From: Chitinophagaceae bacterium
GTDB lineage: Bacteria; Bacteroidota; Bacteroidia; Chitinophagales; Chitinophagaceae
DNA: 63,604 nucleotides
Assembly: GCA_947375185.1 (NCBI GenBank)
Contig: CANCEU010000009.1
Span: 1 to 63,604 of the forward strand
Direction: 5' to 3'
The stretch's first letter is position 1, and the number at the start of each line of letters is the position of its first letter. This document shows, piece after piece, positions 8,327 to 17,534 of the stretch. A model generated the notes under the pieces. That model saw only the letters and a program-made list of their open reading frames with translations. It searched no databases and was not told the DNA's origin. The translations under genes were made by a program, and so were the position numbers.

Positions 8327-8566
8327 ATGCCTGAAATGAATCAAGGAAGAGAAAGATCTGAAAAAACCTATCGAGTATTTAGAAGTATTTATGATTTTAC
8401 AATGGCCTCTTTAATTTTAGGATGTGGCATATTAATGTTTGGGGCTAAATATTTTCACTTGGATCAAATCATCAATTTGGATAACGAGTGGCGCATCATT
8501 TTTGGCTGTATGTGCTTATTATATGGAGGTTTCAGACTTTATAGAGGCTTTCAAAAAGATTATTAA
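8327..8566 (+). CDS. Small two-helix membrane protein of unknown function
   Basis: The protein is 79 residues, counted from ATG 8327 (MPEMNQGRERSEKTYRVF). An in-frame TTG at 8297 lies in the presumed promoter and is less likely. There are two hydrophobic helices, roughly residues 21-39 (FTMASLILGCGILMFGAKY) and 51-68, joined by a short loop with a charged C-terminus. This suggests an inner-membrane protein. It lies 61 bp before the PstS-like gene and may share its transcript. I do not recognise a family. Confidence 0.6.
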   Translation: MPEMNQGRERSEKTYRVFRSIYDFTMASLILGCGILMFGAKYFHLDQIINLDNEWRIIFGCMCLLYGGFRLYRGFQKDY

Positions 8567-8627
8567 TTACAAATAAGAAGCTCGTTTAATTTGACGCCGA
8601 GCCTCTATCATCCCTAAACTCAGTAGT

Positions 8628-9530
8628 ATGTTCAAATATATTGGCACTTTTTTTATTACAATTAGTTTATTTGCGTGTTCAAGTAACCCGAAGCAATCTT
8701 CGCAGGACACCACTTCGGCCGGCACAATTCACATATCCGCCGAAGAAACTTTTAAGCCCATTTTAGATGAGCAGATAAAGGTGTTTAAGTCTAGCTATCC
8801 CAATGCAAATATCATTATCGAATATAAGTCTGAAATTGAGTGTTTAAAGGACTTTGAGTCAGATAGTACAAGGATGATATTTATTACAAGAGGGCTAAAT
8901 AAGACCGAAGAAGCTGCCTATAAGAATCAACTAGGATTTACACCCACTTTTGGTATATTGGCATATGATGCTATAGCTATTTTGGTGCATCAGTCGGCTA
9001 AAGATTCCCTTTTTACGCTATCTGATTTACGTAAAAGACTTGTTGGTGAAAATGCGCAGCAGGTTGTAATGGATGGAAGTCATTTAACGGGGGTAGTTCG
9101 TTTTTTAAAGGATAGTTTAACAAAGAATAAGCCATTTGGTAAAAATGTGATGTCGGCCGACGGAAGTGCAGCAGTAATTGAATATATTAAAAACAATCCT
9201 AATGCAATAGGTTTTGTAGCTATGAATTGGATAGGGGACAGATATGATGCTAAGCAGGAAATTGCTAGGAAATATGTTAAAACGGCTATGTTGGAATGCA
9301 CTTTGTGTTCAGAAAAAGGGTTATTTGCCCAACCATCTCAATCTACCATTGGAAAAGGAGAATATTCTATGTCTTTGCCCATTTATTATATTTTGAAAGA
9401 AAATGCCCCAGGCTTGGGCTCAGGACTACTTAATTTCATGAGTTTAGAGCGTGGGCAGCTAATATTTAGAAGGTCTTTTTTGGTTCCAGCTAAGATGAGT
9501 TTTAAAAAAAGGAATACGATGGTTAACTAA
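8628..9530 (+). CDS. PstS-like phosphate-type substrate-binding lipoprotein
   Basis: The 300-residue protein has a lipobox (SLFAC) and a PBP-like fold: IHISAEETFKPILDEQIKVF at the start, and VMDGSHLTGVVRFLKDSL and IGFVAMNWIGD further in. This matches the PstS family of periplasmic phosphate-binding proteins. No pstCAB genes are present. In many Bacteroidota a PstS-like lipoprotein and a TPR protein directly follow exbB-exbD-exbD-tonB, so the role may lie with TonB-dependent uptake rather than an ABC importer. Here the TPR gene follows, but the exbB-tonB set sits 17 kb away. Confidence 0.8.
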   Translation: MFKYIGTFFITISLFACSSNPKQSSQDTTSAGTIHISAEETFKPILDEQIKVFKSSYPNANIIIEYKSEIECLKDFESDSTRMIFITRGLNKTEEAAYKNQLGFTPTFGILAYDAIAILVHQSAKDSLFTLSDLRKRLVGENAQQVVMDGSHLTGVVRFLKDSLTKNKPFGKNVMSADGSAAVIEYIKNNPNAIGFVAMNWIGDRYDAKQEIARKYVKTAMLECTLCSEKGLFAQPSQSTIGKGEYSMSLPIYYILKENAPGLGSGLLNFMSLERGQLIFRRSFLVPAKMSFKKRNTMVN

Positions 9531-9726
9531 AGCTTAACTTAATACTAACCCATTGTAGAACTTTTTGGAAAAATTAAAATAGAATTCTTGCAAAAAAATT
9601 AATATTTTTAGACTTCTTAAATAGTAAATATTTTGAGAAGTTTGGAGAATGTGTCTTAAGGACATATTTGTCTTAAACATTGGGTTTTTGTAAAGTAGTA
9701 ATTATAAAAAGTAAAAAACAGAAGTG

Positions 9727-11472
9727 ATGAAAAAATTGGCTTTATTGATTATGGGAGTTGCCTTTATTGCGACTGGATTACAAGCACAAGTGGCTCCATC
9801 CCCATTGGCAGAAGGTGTGAAGTTGTTGAATTATGAAAAAAATAAATCAGCACTTGATTTTTTTAAAGCTGCATTGGATAAAAACCCTGCAGATGCTGAA
9901 GTTGTTTTTTGGTATGGTCAAGCATTACTAGCTCAAAACTATAATGGTATCCCTACTCCAGAATATATACAAAAGGCTAAGGCCCTATATCAGCAAGCAC
10001 TTCAAGCGAAGGGCAATGATGCATGGTTGTTGGTGGGTATGGCGCATATTCAATCATTAGAAAGCGCTGATGCTGCTTTAATTAAAAATAATTTAGAGTT
10101 AGCCATTACTTCTTCAAAAATTGAAAAAGGCAGAAATAAAGGAAAAAACAACGCTGATATCATCAATGCGATAGGCCGTGTTTATGCTGAATTGCCAATT
10201 AGTATTGGTGATCACCATTATGCAGTTGACAAATTAAAGGAATTGATTTCTAGTTATGAAGAGACAACAATTAAACCTGACTTATACTTAAACTTAGGTA
10301 TTAATTATTTGAAATTAGGTGGTGAGAATGGAGGTGAAGCTGTAAGTGCATTCACTAAAGCAATTGATCGCGATTCAAAAAATGCATACGCTTATTATAG
10401 AATTGGTAAAATCTATCAAAGTCAAAATAATAAAGACATTTTTGAGGACAATTATAGTAAAGCCCTATCTGTTGACCCTACAATTGCGCCGGTTTATGTG
10501 TCCTTATATACTTACTATGCAAAAATTGATACCACTAAGGCAAGAAAAAACTTAGACTTGTTCTTGCAATATGCTGATAAGGATCCAGCTTTCGATTATT
10601 TATATGCAGACTATTTGTTCCAAGTAGCTCAATATGATGCTTCATTAGCTAAAGCGCAATTATTGGAAAAAAATATTGGAATTGCAACTTATCCTCGCAT
10701 TGCTGTATTATTAGCATATAACTACTCACGTAAAGGAGATTCTATATCAGCAAAAAAATACATTGAACCATTTATTAATACAACTCCAGTTGATAAAATC
10801 CTCCCTGAGGATTATGATTTGGCTGTAAAAGTATTATCTAAATTCCCTGATAATCAAACAGTTGTAGCTTCAATTTTAGAAAAAGCCATCGCATCTGATC
10901 CAAAGAACAAGCGAAATGCGCTTAAATTTTATAAATTAGGGTATGAAATGTTTGAAAAAGCAAGTTTGTATAATGAAGCTTATAATTGGTTTGCAAAATA
11001 TGCTGAATTAAATGGCGTTAAAGACGAATTTTATTACTTCAAAGCCGGTAGTTATGCTTTGAATGCTAAAAATGGTCCAGCGGCTGATTCTGCTGCAAAA
11101 GGCTACATTGCTGCATTCCCTGAAAAGCCAAGGGGGTATGTATTTAATATTAAAGCTGCGGCTTTGTTAGATACAGCCAACACAATGGGCTTATATATTG
11201 ATGCATTGAACTTATATAGCCAATATTTATTAAAAGATGTAACCAATAACAAACAAAAATTGGTAGACAATTATAGCCAAATGTTGATGTTTTACAATGA
11301 ATCAAAGGCATTTGATAAGGCAGTAGAAATGTGTGATGAAATATTGAAATTGGCTCCTGGAGATGCGAATATGCTTAAATATAGAGAGTCTTTCCAACGA
11401 AATGCTGAATTACAAAAGGCAATCAAGGATAAGAAGCCAGCTTCGGGCAATACGCCACCTAAAAATCAATAA
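9727..11472 (+). CDS. Secreted TPR-repeat protein
   Basis: The 581-residue protein has a signal peptide (MKKLALLIMGVAFIATGLQAQ) and multiple tetratricopeptide-like helical pairs. Examples are EGVKLLNYEKNKSALDFFKA near the start, AVSAFTKAIDRDSKNAYAYY in the middle and KAFDKAVEMCDEILKLAPGD near the end. I chose ATG 9727 over GTG 9724. The C-terminus is Lys/Pro-rich. TPR domains are protein-protein scaffolds. Its pairing with the PstS-like gene recalls the tail of Bacteroidota exbBD-tonB operons, suggesting an accessory role at the cell envelope. A 196-bp gap with no clear promoter precedes it. Confidence 0.8.
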   Translation: MKKLALLIMGVAFIATGLQAQVAPSPLAEGVKLLNYEKNKSALDFFKAALDKNPADAEVVFWYGQALLAQNYNGIPTPEYIQKAKALYQQALQAKGNDAWLLVGMAHIQSLESADAALIKNNLELAITSSKIEKGRNKGKNNADIINAIGRVYAELPISIGDHHYAVDKLKELISSYEETTIKPDLYLNLGINYLKLGGENGGEAVSAFTKAIDRDSKNAYAYYRIGKIYQSQNNKDIFEDNYSKALSVDPTIAPVYVSLYTYYAKIDTTKARKNLDLFLQYADKDPAFDYLYADYLFQVAQYDASLAKAQLLEKNIGIATYPRIAVLLAYNYSRKGDSISAKKYIEPFINTTPVDKILPEDYDLAVKVLSKFPDNQTVVASILEKAIASDPKNKRNALKFYKLGYEMFEKASLYNEAYNWFAKYAELNGVKDEFYYFKAGSYALNAKNGPAADSAAKGYIAAFPEKPRGYVFNIKAAALLDTANTMGLYIDALNLYSQYLLKDVTNNKQKLVDNYSQMLMFYNESKAFDKAVEMCDEILKLAPGDANMLKYRESFQRNAELQKAIKDKKPASGNTPPKNQ

Positions 11473-11517
11473 TGTTGAACCTTTCTTTGAGTTACTCAGT
11501 AAAGGATAAAAAAAAAT

Positions 11518-11548
11518 AAAAAAACTCCCCATTTATGGGGAGTTTTTC
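11518..11548 (+). terminator. Intrinsic terminator before the nuo operon
   Basis: AAAACTCCCC (11521-11530) pairs perfectly with GGGGAGTTTT (11537-11546) around a 6-nt loop, flanked by A and T runs. It ends the TPR-gene transcript about 50 bp before nuoA. Confidence 0.92.
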
Positions 11549-11570
11549 GTGCTAGGTGCTATCCTTTGTG

Positions 11571-11578
11571 TATTTTTG
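11571..11578 (+). promoter_or_regulatory. -7 box of the nuo operon
   Basis: TATTTTTG matches TAnnTTTG exactly, 19 nt before the nuoA ATG and just after the upstream terminator. It is the only clear promoter box before the 14-gene operon. Confidence 0.6.
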
Positions 11579-11597
11579 CGGCACCTAAATCAATTGT

Positions 11598-11999
11598 ATG
11601 AATTTGATGCAATTATTACTATCTGCAAACGAAACAAATAATGCCGCCAATTACTTGCCAATTGTGCTCCAGTTGGTATTTGCGGGTGGGTTTGTCGCGT
11701 TCATGATATTAGTATCTAGTTTATTGGGACCAAAGCGAAAAACGGACGATAAATTAGCCACATTTACGAGTGGTATTTCAACACACGGAGATGCTAGATC
11801 ACCAATGGCTATCAAATATTTTTTGATCGCCATTCTATTTGTATTGTTTGATGTAGAGGTTATCTTCTTTTATCCATACGCCGTTAATTTTAAAAGTTTA
11901 GGTTGGAGTGGTTTGGGAGAAGTGATTCTGTTTGTATTATTTTTCTTAGTAGGATTTATATACATCATCAAGAAAGGGGCACTTAAGTGGGAAGATTAA
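11598..11999 (+). CDS. nuoA: NADH-quinone oxidoreductase subunit A
   Basis: This is a membrane subunit of complex I near the quinone-entry region. It has 133 residues with three transmembrane helices. The conserved family sequence is visible: [19 protein letters not shown] in the loop and [23 protein letters not shown] in helix 2 with the conserved acidic residues. It is the first gene of a complete nuoA-N operon; nuoB follows after 25 bp. Confidence 0.96.
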   Translation: MNLMQLLLSANETNNAANYLPIVLQLVFAGGFVAFMILVSSLLGPKRKTDDKLATFTSGISTHGDARSPMAIKYFLIAILFVLFDVEVIFFYPYAVNFKSLGWSGLGEVILFVLFFLVGFIYIIKKGALKWED

Positions 12000-12024
12000 T
12001 TTATTAAAATTCAAAGCATTTTTT

Positions 12025-12612
12025 ATGCGTCCAGTAAGATTTAACATACATCCAAAAGAAGCTGAAATTGCAGATGCAATTTCAATGGCACCTGCGCCAG
12101 ACGGAATTGGTGGCGAAGGTTTTTTTGCTACTCAATTAAGTTCTGTAGTGGGACTTGCGCGAAAAAATTCTTTATGGCCTTTGCCATTTGCAACTTCATG
12201 TTGTGGTATTGAGTTTATGGCAACGATGGCATCTCATTATGACTTATCGCGTTTTGGTTCAGAGCGAGTTGGATTCTCACCTCGTCAATGTGATTTGTTG
12301 ATGGTAATGGGAACGATTTCAAAAAAAATGGCACCAGTTTTACGACAAGTATATTTGCAAATGGCCGAGCCACGTTGGGTTATTTCAGTGGGTGCTTGTG
12401 CATGTAGCGGTGGTATTTTTGATACTTATAGTGTATTGCAAGGTATTGATCAGGTAATACCAGTTGATGTTTATGTTCCAGGTTGTCCTCCAAGACCTGA
12501 GGCAATTATTGATGGCTTTATGAAAATTCAAGAACTAGTAGGTCAAGAAAGTATTCGTCGTCGTAATGGTGATCAATACAAAGACTTATTAAATAGCTAT
12601 GGTATTCAATAG
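12025..12612 (+). CDS. nuoB: NADH-quinone oxidoreductase subunit B
   Basis: This peripheral-arm subunit carries the terminal 4Fe-4S cluster N2, which reduces quinone. The cluster cysteines are visible in [12 protein letters not shown] (adjacent Cys near residue 60), in [10 protein letters not shown] and in [11 protein letters not shown]. The length is 195 residues. It lies between nuoA and nuoC with short gaps. Confidence 0.97.
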   Translation: MRPVRFNIHPKEAEIADAISMAPAPDGIGGEGFFATQLSSVVGLARKNSLWPLPFATSCCGIEFMATMASHYDLSRFGSERVGFSPRQCDLLMVMGTISKKMAPVLRQVYLQMAEPRWVISVGACACSGGIFDTYSVLQGIDQVIPVDVYVPGCPPRPEAIIDGFMKIQELVGQESIRRRNGDQYKDLLNSYGIQ

Positions 12613-12642
12613 TTATATTTTAAATTATTTATTTCAAATACA

Positions 12643-13143
12643 ATGGCTTTAACTAACGAAACAATACAAGCACAATTAGAGGCAAAATTTGAAGGACAAG
12701 TAACCGCTTTTTCTACAGAGACTGGTATGCTTTCATTTGAATCGCCGGCAGCACTTAATTTAAAAGTGATGCAATATCTTTTTGATGAATTAGGATTTTC
12801 TTTTTTAAGCGACTTGTGTGGAGTACATTATCCTGATAATACTGATAGTGAATTAGTAGTGGTATATCATTTGCATAATTTTGTTGAAAATATTCGTTTG
12901 CGTTATTCAATTGCAGTTCCTGTTGCAAAACCAGATGTATTTACTGCTTCAAAATTATTTGAAGCTGCTAATTGGATGGAGCGTGAAACCTATGATTTCT
13001 TTGGAATTAATTTCGTAGGTCACCCAAATTTAAAGCGCATTTTGAACGTGGAAGAAATGGATTATTTCCCAATGAGAAAAGAATTTCCATTAGAGGATCA
13101 AACAAGAATTGACAAGGATGATGAAATGTTTGGAAGAGGATAA
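12643..13143 (+). CDS. nuoC: NADH-quinone oxidoreductase subunit C
   Basis: This is the 30-kDa-type peripheral subunit at the interface with NuoD. It has 166 residues and the family signature ERETYDFFGINFVGHPNLKRIL, followed by the C-terminal YFPMRKEFPLED. It is encoded separately from nuoD, unlike the fused NuoCD of E. coli. The gap to nuoD is 55 bp. Confidence 0.96.
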   Translation: MALTNETIQAQLEAKFEGQVTAFSTETGMLSFESPAALNLKVMQYLFDELGFSFLSDLCGVHYPDNTDSELVVVYHLHNFVENIRLRYSIAVPVAKPDVFTASKLFEAANWMERETYDFFGINFVGHPNLKRILNVEEMDYFPMRKEFPLEDQTRIDKDDEMFGRG

Positions 13144-13198
13144 TAAATTCAAATAAACATTTCAATAAATAATTTAAGAAACGAGCAACGTATATAAT

Positions 13199-14425
13199 AT
13201 GGAAGCACAACATAATATCACATTACCGGAAGGGTCAATTGAAAAAAAGACCACCACCTTGAATTTTGGTCCTACGCACCCTGCAACGCATGGTGTGTTT
13301 CAGAATATTATGGAAATTGATGGAGAGCGTGTTGTTTCAACTGAGCAATCAGTTGGGTTCATTCATCGTGCATTTGAAAAATTAGCAGAACGTCGTAATT
13401 TATATCAAATCACTCCAATTACAGATCGTTTAAATTATTGCAGCAGTCCATTAAATAATATGGGTTGGCATTTAACCTGCGAAAAGTTTTTGAAGGTAGA
13501 GACACCAAAGCGTGTTGATTATTTACGTATCATTATTATGGAGTTGGCCCGTATATCGGATCACTTAATTTGTAATTCAATTGTTGGTGTGGATACTGGT
13601 GCATATACAGGCTTTTTATATGTAATGCAATACAGAGAATTAATTTATGAAATATATGAGGAAGTATGCGGTTCCCGTCTTACTACTAATATTGGGCGTA
13701 TTGGCGGTTTCGAAAGGAATTTCACAAATACTGCATTTACGAAATTGGAGAAATTCTTAAATGAATATCCAAAAGTGTTGAAAGAATTTGAAAGTTTATT
13801 TACACGTAACCGCATTTTCATGGAGCGTACGCAAGGCACCGGTGGCATTAGTGCTGCGCGCGCGATGAACTATGGCTTTACTGGACCTAATTTACGCGCA
13901 ACTGGTGTTGACTATGATGTGCGCGTAGCAAATCCATATAGTAGTTATCAGGATTTCGACTTTACTGTTCCTGTAGGTTCTACTGGCGATAATTACGATC
14001 GCTTTTTAGTGCGTAATGCAGAAATGTGGCAAAGTATTTCCATCATCAAGCAAGCATACGAGAAAGTGCAGGAATTTAAAGGAACGGAAGCTGAAATTTT
14101 CCACGCAGATATTCCAGCATATTATCTTCCCAAAAAAGAAGATGTGTACAATAATATGGAGGCTTTAATTTGGCACTTCAAAATTATAATGGGGGAGGTT
14201 GATTTACCCAAAGGTCAAATTTACAATCCTATTGAAGGCGCTAATGGGGAGCTTGGATTTTATTTAGTAAGTGATGGTGGACGTACTCCGTTTCGCTTAC
14301 ACTTCCGTCGTCCTTGCTTCATTTATTATCAAGCCTATCCTGAATTAATTACAGGTGGCATGTTAAGTGATGCGGTGGTGACAATGAGTAGTTTGAATTT
14401 GATTGCAGGTGAGCTTGATGCCTAG
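13199..14425 (+). CDS. nuoD: NADH-quinone oxidoreductase subunit D
   Basis: This is the 49-kDa-type subunit forming the quinone-binding cavity with NuoB. It has 408 residues, starting with the conserved LNFGPTHPATHGVFQ and containing the family segments GFIHRAFEKLAE and DRLNYCSSPLNNMGW. It ends SLNLIAGELDA at a TAG stop (14423-14425). Oddly, the same frame continues open for 20 sense codons after the TAG to a TAA at 14486-14488, reading QLRREIDKLKKES and onward, overlapping the nuoE start. This may be the remnant of a longer C-terminus. Confidence 0.95.
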   Translation: MEAQHNITLPEGSIEKKTTTLNFGPTHPATHGVFQNIMEIDGERVVSTEQSVGFIHRAFEKLAERRNLYQITPITDRLNYCSSPLNNMGWHLTCEKFLKVETPKRVDYLRIIIMELARISDHLICNSIVGVDTGAYTGFLYVMQYRELIYEIYEEVCGSRLTTNIGRIGGFERNFTNTAFTKLEKFLNEYPKVLKEFESLFTRNRIFMERTQGTGGISAARAMNYGFTGPNLRATGVDYDVRVANPYSSYQDFDFTVPVGSTGDNYDRFLVRNAEMWQSISIIKQAYEKVQEFKGTEAEIFHADIPAYYLPKKEDVYNNMEALIWHFKIIMGEVDLPKGQIYNPIEGANGELGFYLVSDGGRTPFRLHFRRPCFIYYQAYPELITGGMLSDAVVTMSSLNLIAGELDA

Positions 14426-14471
14426 CAATTGCGACGTGAAATTGATAAATTGAAAAAAGAAAGTTTAGAAT

Positions 14472-14972
14472 ATGGCTACTATTTTTAATGATACACAAAT
14501 GACCGAGTTTAAACGCTTGGTTGCTCGTTATCCGGAAGGAAAACAAAAAAGTGCATTGCTTCCTGCTTTGCATTTGGCACAAGAAAGCTTTGGCGGCTGG
14601 TTGTCAACTGAGTCCTTAGATTATGTCGCTAGTTTATTACAAATTGAACCCATCGAAGTGTATGAAGTAGCTACTTTTTACAGCATGTATAATTTAAAGC
14701 CTGTCGGCAAATTTGTTTTTGAAGTTTGTCAAACTGGTCCTTGTATGGTTAGTGGATCCGATAATATTATTGATTACATCAAAAAGACATTGGATATAAA
14801 ACCAGGTGAAACAACAAAAGATGGTTTGTTTACTTTGAAATTAGTGGAATGCTTAGGTGCATGTGGCTATGCTCCGATGATGCAGGTAGGAAAAATTTAC
14901 AAAGAGCATTTGACAAAAGAAAAAGTGGATAGCATTATTGCAGATTATAGAGCACAAGCTGCTAACAATTAA
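14472..14972 (+). CDS. nuoE: NADH-quinone oxidoreductase subunit E
   Basis: This is the 24-kDa-type subunit carrying a 2Fe-2S cluster beside NuoF. The thioredoxin-like domain has the four ligands in CQTGPC and later ECLGACGYAP. The length is 166 residues. The start ATG 14472 lies in the 63-base open extension that follows the nuoD stop. Confidence 0.95.
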   Translation: MATIFNDTQMTEFKRLVARYPEGKQKSALLPALHLAQESFGGWLSTESLDYVASLLQIEPIEVYEVATFYSMYNLKPVGKFVFEVCQTGPCMVSGSDNIIDYIKKTLDIKPGETTKDGLFTLKLVECLGACGYAPMMQVGKIYKEHLTKEKVDSIIADYRAQAANN

Positions 14973-14998
14973 TAAAGACCTAAATTAAATATATTAAA

Positions 14999-16351
14999 AT
15001 GGGCGTAAAATTATTATTAGACAAAGCAAATGTACCAGGCATACGAACTTACGAGGTGTATCGTCGTGAGGGAGGTTACCGTGCTGTGGAAAAAGCTTTA
15101 AAAGAAATGACCACGGATGCAATTGTGGAAGAGGTAAAGAAAAGTGGATTAAGAGGAAGAGGTGGCGCTGGTTTTCCTACTGGTATGAAATGGAGTTTTA
15201 TTGCAAAACCAGAAGGCGTTCCGCGTCACTTGGTTTGCAATGCCGATGAATCAGAGCCAGGTACTTTTAAGGATCGTTACTTGATGGAATTTTTACCTCA
15301 TTTATTAATTGAAGGTTTAATTATTTCAAGCTTTGCTTTAGGTTCTAACGATACTTACATTTATATAAGAGGTGAGTATGCTTGGATTCCAGATATTTTA
15401 GAGGAAGCAATAAATGAAGCGAAAGCAGCTGGTTGGTTGGGCAAAAATATTTTAGGAACAGGGTTTGATTGCAATATTCACGTACAACGTGGAGGTGGTG
15501 CTTATATATGTGGCGAAGAAACTGCATTAATTGAATCATTGGAAGGTAAAAGAGGAAATCCAAGAATTAAGCCGCCATTCCCTGCTATTCAAGGATTATG
15601 GATGCGCCCGACGGTTGTGAACAATGTAGAAACATTAGCAGCAATCGTTCCAATCATTAATATGGGTGGAGATGAATATGCAAAAATTGGAGTTGGCAAA
15701 TCGACTGGAACAAAATTAATTTCAGCATGTGGAAATATTAACAATCCAGGTGTTTATGAAATTGATATGACTATTACAGTAGAAGAATTTATTTATAGCG
15801 ACGAATATTGCGGTGGTATTAAAGATGGTAAAAAATTAAAAGCTTGTATTCCAGGTGGATCTTCGGTGCCTATTTTGCCAGCTAATTTATTGTTAACAAC
15901 AGCAAAGGGCGAGCCTCGTTACATGAACTATGAAAGTTTAAGTGATGGCGGTTTTGCTACAGGATCCATGTTAGGTTCTGGTGGGTTTATTGTATTAGAC
16001 GAGGATCAATGTATTGTTAAAAACACCTACACTTTAGCAAGGTTTTATCGTCATGAAAGTTGTGGACAATGTTCTCCATGCCGTGAAGGAACTGGATGGA
16101 TGGAAAAGATTTTACAAAAAATCGAAACAGGAAAGGGAGAGATGAGTGATATTGATTTACTATGGGATATTCAAAGAAAAATTGAGGGTAATACTATTTG
16201 TCCATTGGGTGATGCGGCTTCATGGCCGGTTGCTGCAGCAATTCGTCATTTCCGTGATGAGTTTGAATGGCATGTAAAAAATCCTGAATTATCACAAACA
16301 AGCAATTTTGGTTTACAACACTATGCAGATCCAATTCATGTACCTGCATAA
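14999..16351 (+). CDS. nuoF: NADH-quinone oxidoreductase subunit F
   Basis: This 51-kDa-type subunit binds NADH, FMN and a 4Fe-4S cluster and is the entry point of electrons. Visible are the nucleotide-binding GLRGRGGAGFPTG (about 52-64), NADESEPGTFKDR, GEETALIESLEGKRGNPR (about 174), the cluster motif CGQCSPCREGT (about 355) and the fourth ligand in NTICPLGDAAS (about 401). The length is 450 residues. Confidence 0.97.
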   Translation: MGVKLLLDKANVPGIRTYEVYRREGGYRAVEKALKEMTTDAIVEEVKKSGLRGRGGAGFPTGMKWSFIAKPEGVPRHLVCNADESEPGTFKDRYLMEFLPHLLIEGLIISSFALGSNDTYIYIRGEYAWIPDILEEAINEAKAAGWLGKNILGTGFDCNIHVQRGGGAYICGEETALIESLEGKRGNPRIKPPFPAIQGLWMRPTVVNNVETLAAIVPIINMGGDEYAKIGVGKSTGTKLISACGNINNPGVYEIDMTITVEEFIYSDEYCGGIKDGKKLKACIPGGSSVPILPANLLLTTAKGEPRYMNYESLSDGGFATGSMLGSGGFIVLDEDQCIVKNTYTLARFYRHESCGQCSPCREGTGWMEKILQKIETGKGEMSDIDLLWDIQRKIEGNTICPLGDAASWPVAAAIRHFRDEFEWHVKNPELSQTSNFGLQHYADPIHVPA

Positions 16352-16367
16352 CATTGAAAGATAAACT

Positions 16368-17492
16368 ATGAGTGAACAAATATTATTTAAAGTAACAGTT
16401 GACGGCATCACAATAGAGGTTCCCGCGGGCACCACTATTTTACAAGCTGCACGTCAAATTGGTGGACAAGTGGCACCTCCTGCAATGTGTTATTATAGCA
16501 AATTGAAAGGAAGTGGCGGTAAATGTCGTACTTGTTTGGTAGAGGTTTCTAAAGGTTCTGAAAAAGATCCACGACCTATGCCTAAGTTGGTTGCATCTTG
16601 CCGTACTACAGTAATGGATGGTATGGAAGTGAAAAATATTACAAGTGAAAAAGTAGTGGACGCGCGCGCAGGGGTAGTAGAGTTTTTATTATTGAATCAT
16701 CCTTTAGATTGTCCTATTTGTGATCAAGCTGGCGAATGTCATTTGCAAGATTTAAGTTTTGATCACGGTAAATCAAAAACAAGATTTGAATTCCAAAAAA
16801 GAACTTTCAAAAAACATGATTTAGGCAAAAATATCCAATTGCACATGACGCGTTGTATATTATGTTACCGTTGTGTTTTCACTGCCGATCAATTAACTAA
16901 TAAGCGTGTTCACGGAATTCTTGATCGTGGGGATCATGCTGAAATTGCTACGCATATTGAAAAGAGTTTAGACAATGAATTTATAGGTAATGTAATTGAT
17001 GTTTGCCCTGTAGGTGCGTTGACTGATAAAACATTCCGATTTAAAAATCGTGTTTGGTTCTTAAAACCAATGGATGCACATCGTGATTGCCCAACTTGTA
17101 GCGGTCGTGTTACGCTGTGGAATAGAGGAGATGAAGTATATAGAGTAACTGCACGTAAAGACGAGTGGGGAGAAATTGAAGACACACCAGATGGTCAACC
17201 AGGATGGATATGTAACACATGTCGTTTTGACAAAAAAGATGCGAGTGATTGGGTAATTGAAGGGCCACGTGCTATTAGCCGAGCTTCTGTTATTTCTCAA
17301 GGACACTATGCTGGTAATGTAGGTACTACAAAACCAACTGAAACATTTTTAGCTGTCAATGGAGGAAGGGCGCCACACTTGTTGATGGATATACATGATG
17401 AAAGTGAAGTGAATAAACCAAATATTCATTTAGGTCAAATTCACGGACCATCTCATGGTGATACTTTTGAAAATAAAATTGAAAAAGCATAA
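16368..17492 (+). CDS. nuoG: NADH-quinone oxidoreductase subunit G, short form
   Basis: This 75-kDa-type subunit relays electrons through several iron-sulphur clusters. The N-terminal 2Fe-2S ferredoxin domain is present (CYYSKLKGSGGKCRTCLVE). It is followed by the His-Cys motif DCPICDQAGECHLQD, the 4Fe-4S motif TRCILCYRCVF with DVCPVGALT, and a cysteine-bearing segment (RDCPTCSGR ... GWICNTCRFDK). The protein stops at 374 residues. The large C-terminal molybdopterin-oxidoreductase-like domain of E. coli-type NuoG (about 900 residues) is absent. Short NuoG proteins occur in other Bacteroidota, so this is probably normal rather than a truncation. Confidence 0.93.
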   Translation: MSEQILFKVTVDGITIEVPAGTTILQAARQIGGQVAPPAMCYYSKLKGSGGKCRTCLVEVSKGSEKDPRPMPKLVASCRTTVMDGMEVKNITSEKVVDARAGVVEFLLLNHPLDCPICDQAGECHLQDLSFDHGKSKTRFEFQKRTFKKHDLGKNIQLHMTRCILCYRCVFTADQLTNKRVHGILDRGDHAEIATHIEKSLDNEFIGNVIDVCPVGALTDKTFRFKNRVWFLKPMDAHRDCPTCSGRVTLWNRGDEVYRVTARKDEWGEIEDTPDGQPGWICNTCRFDKKDASDWVIEGPRAISRASVISQGHYAGNVGTTKPTETFLAVNGGRAPHLLMDIHDESEVNKPNIHLGQIHGPSHGDTFENKIEKA

Positions 17493-17534
17493 TTCACCAA
17501 CTAATTATAACTCATATCTACAAATAATTATAGC

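Noticed and set aside
8628..9530. A full phosphate ABC import operon
   Set aside because: Only the PstS-like binding protein is present; no pstC, pstA, pstB or phoU gene is found in the window.
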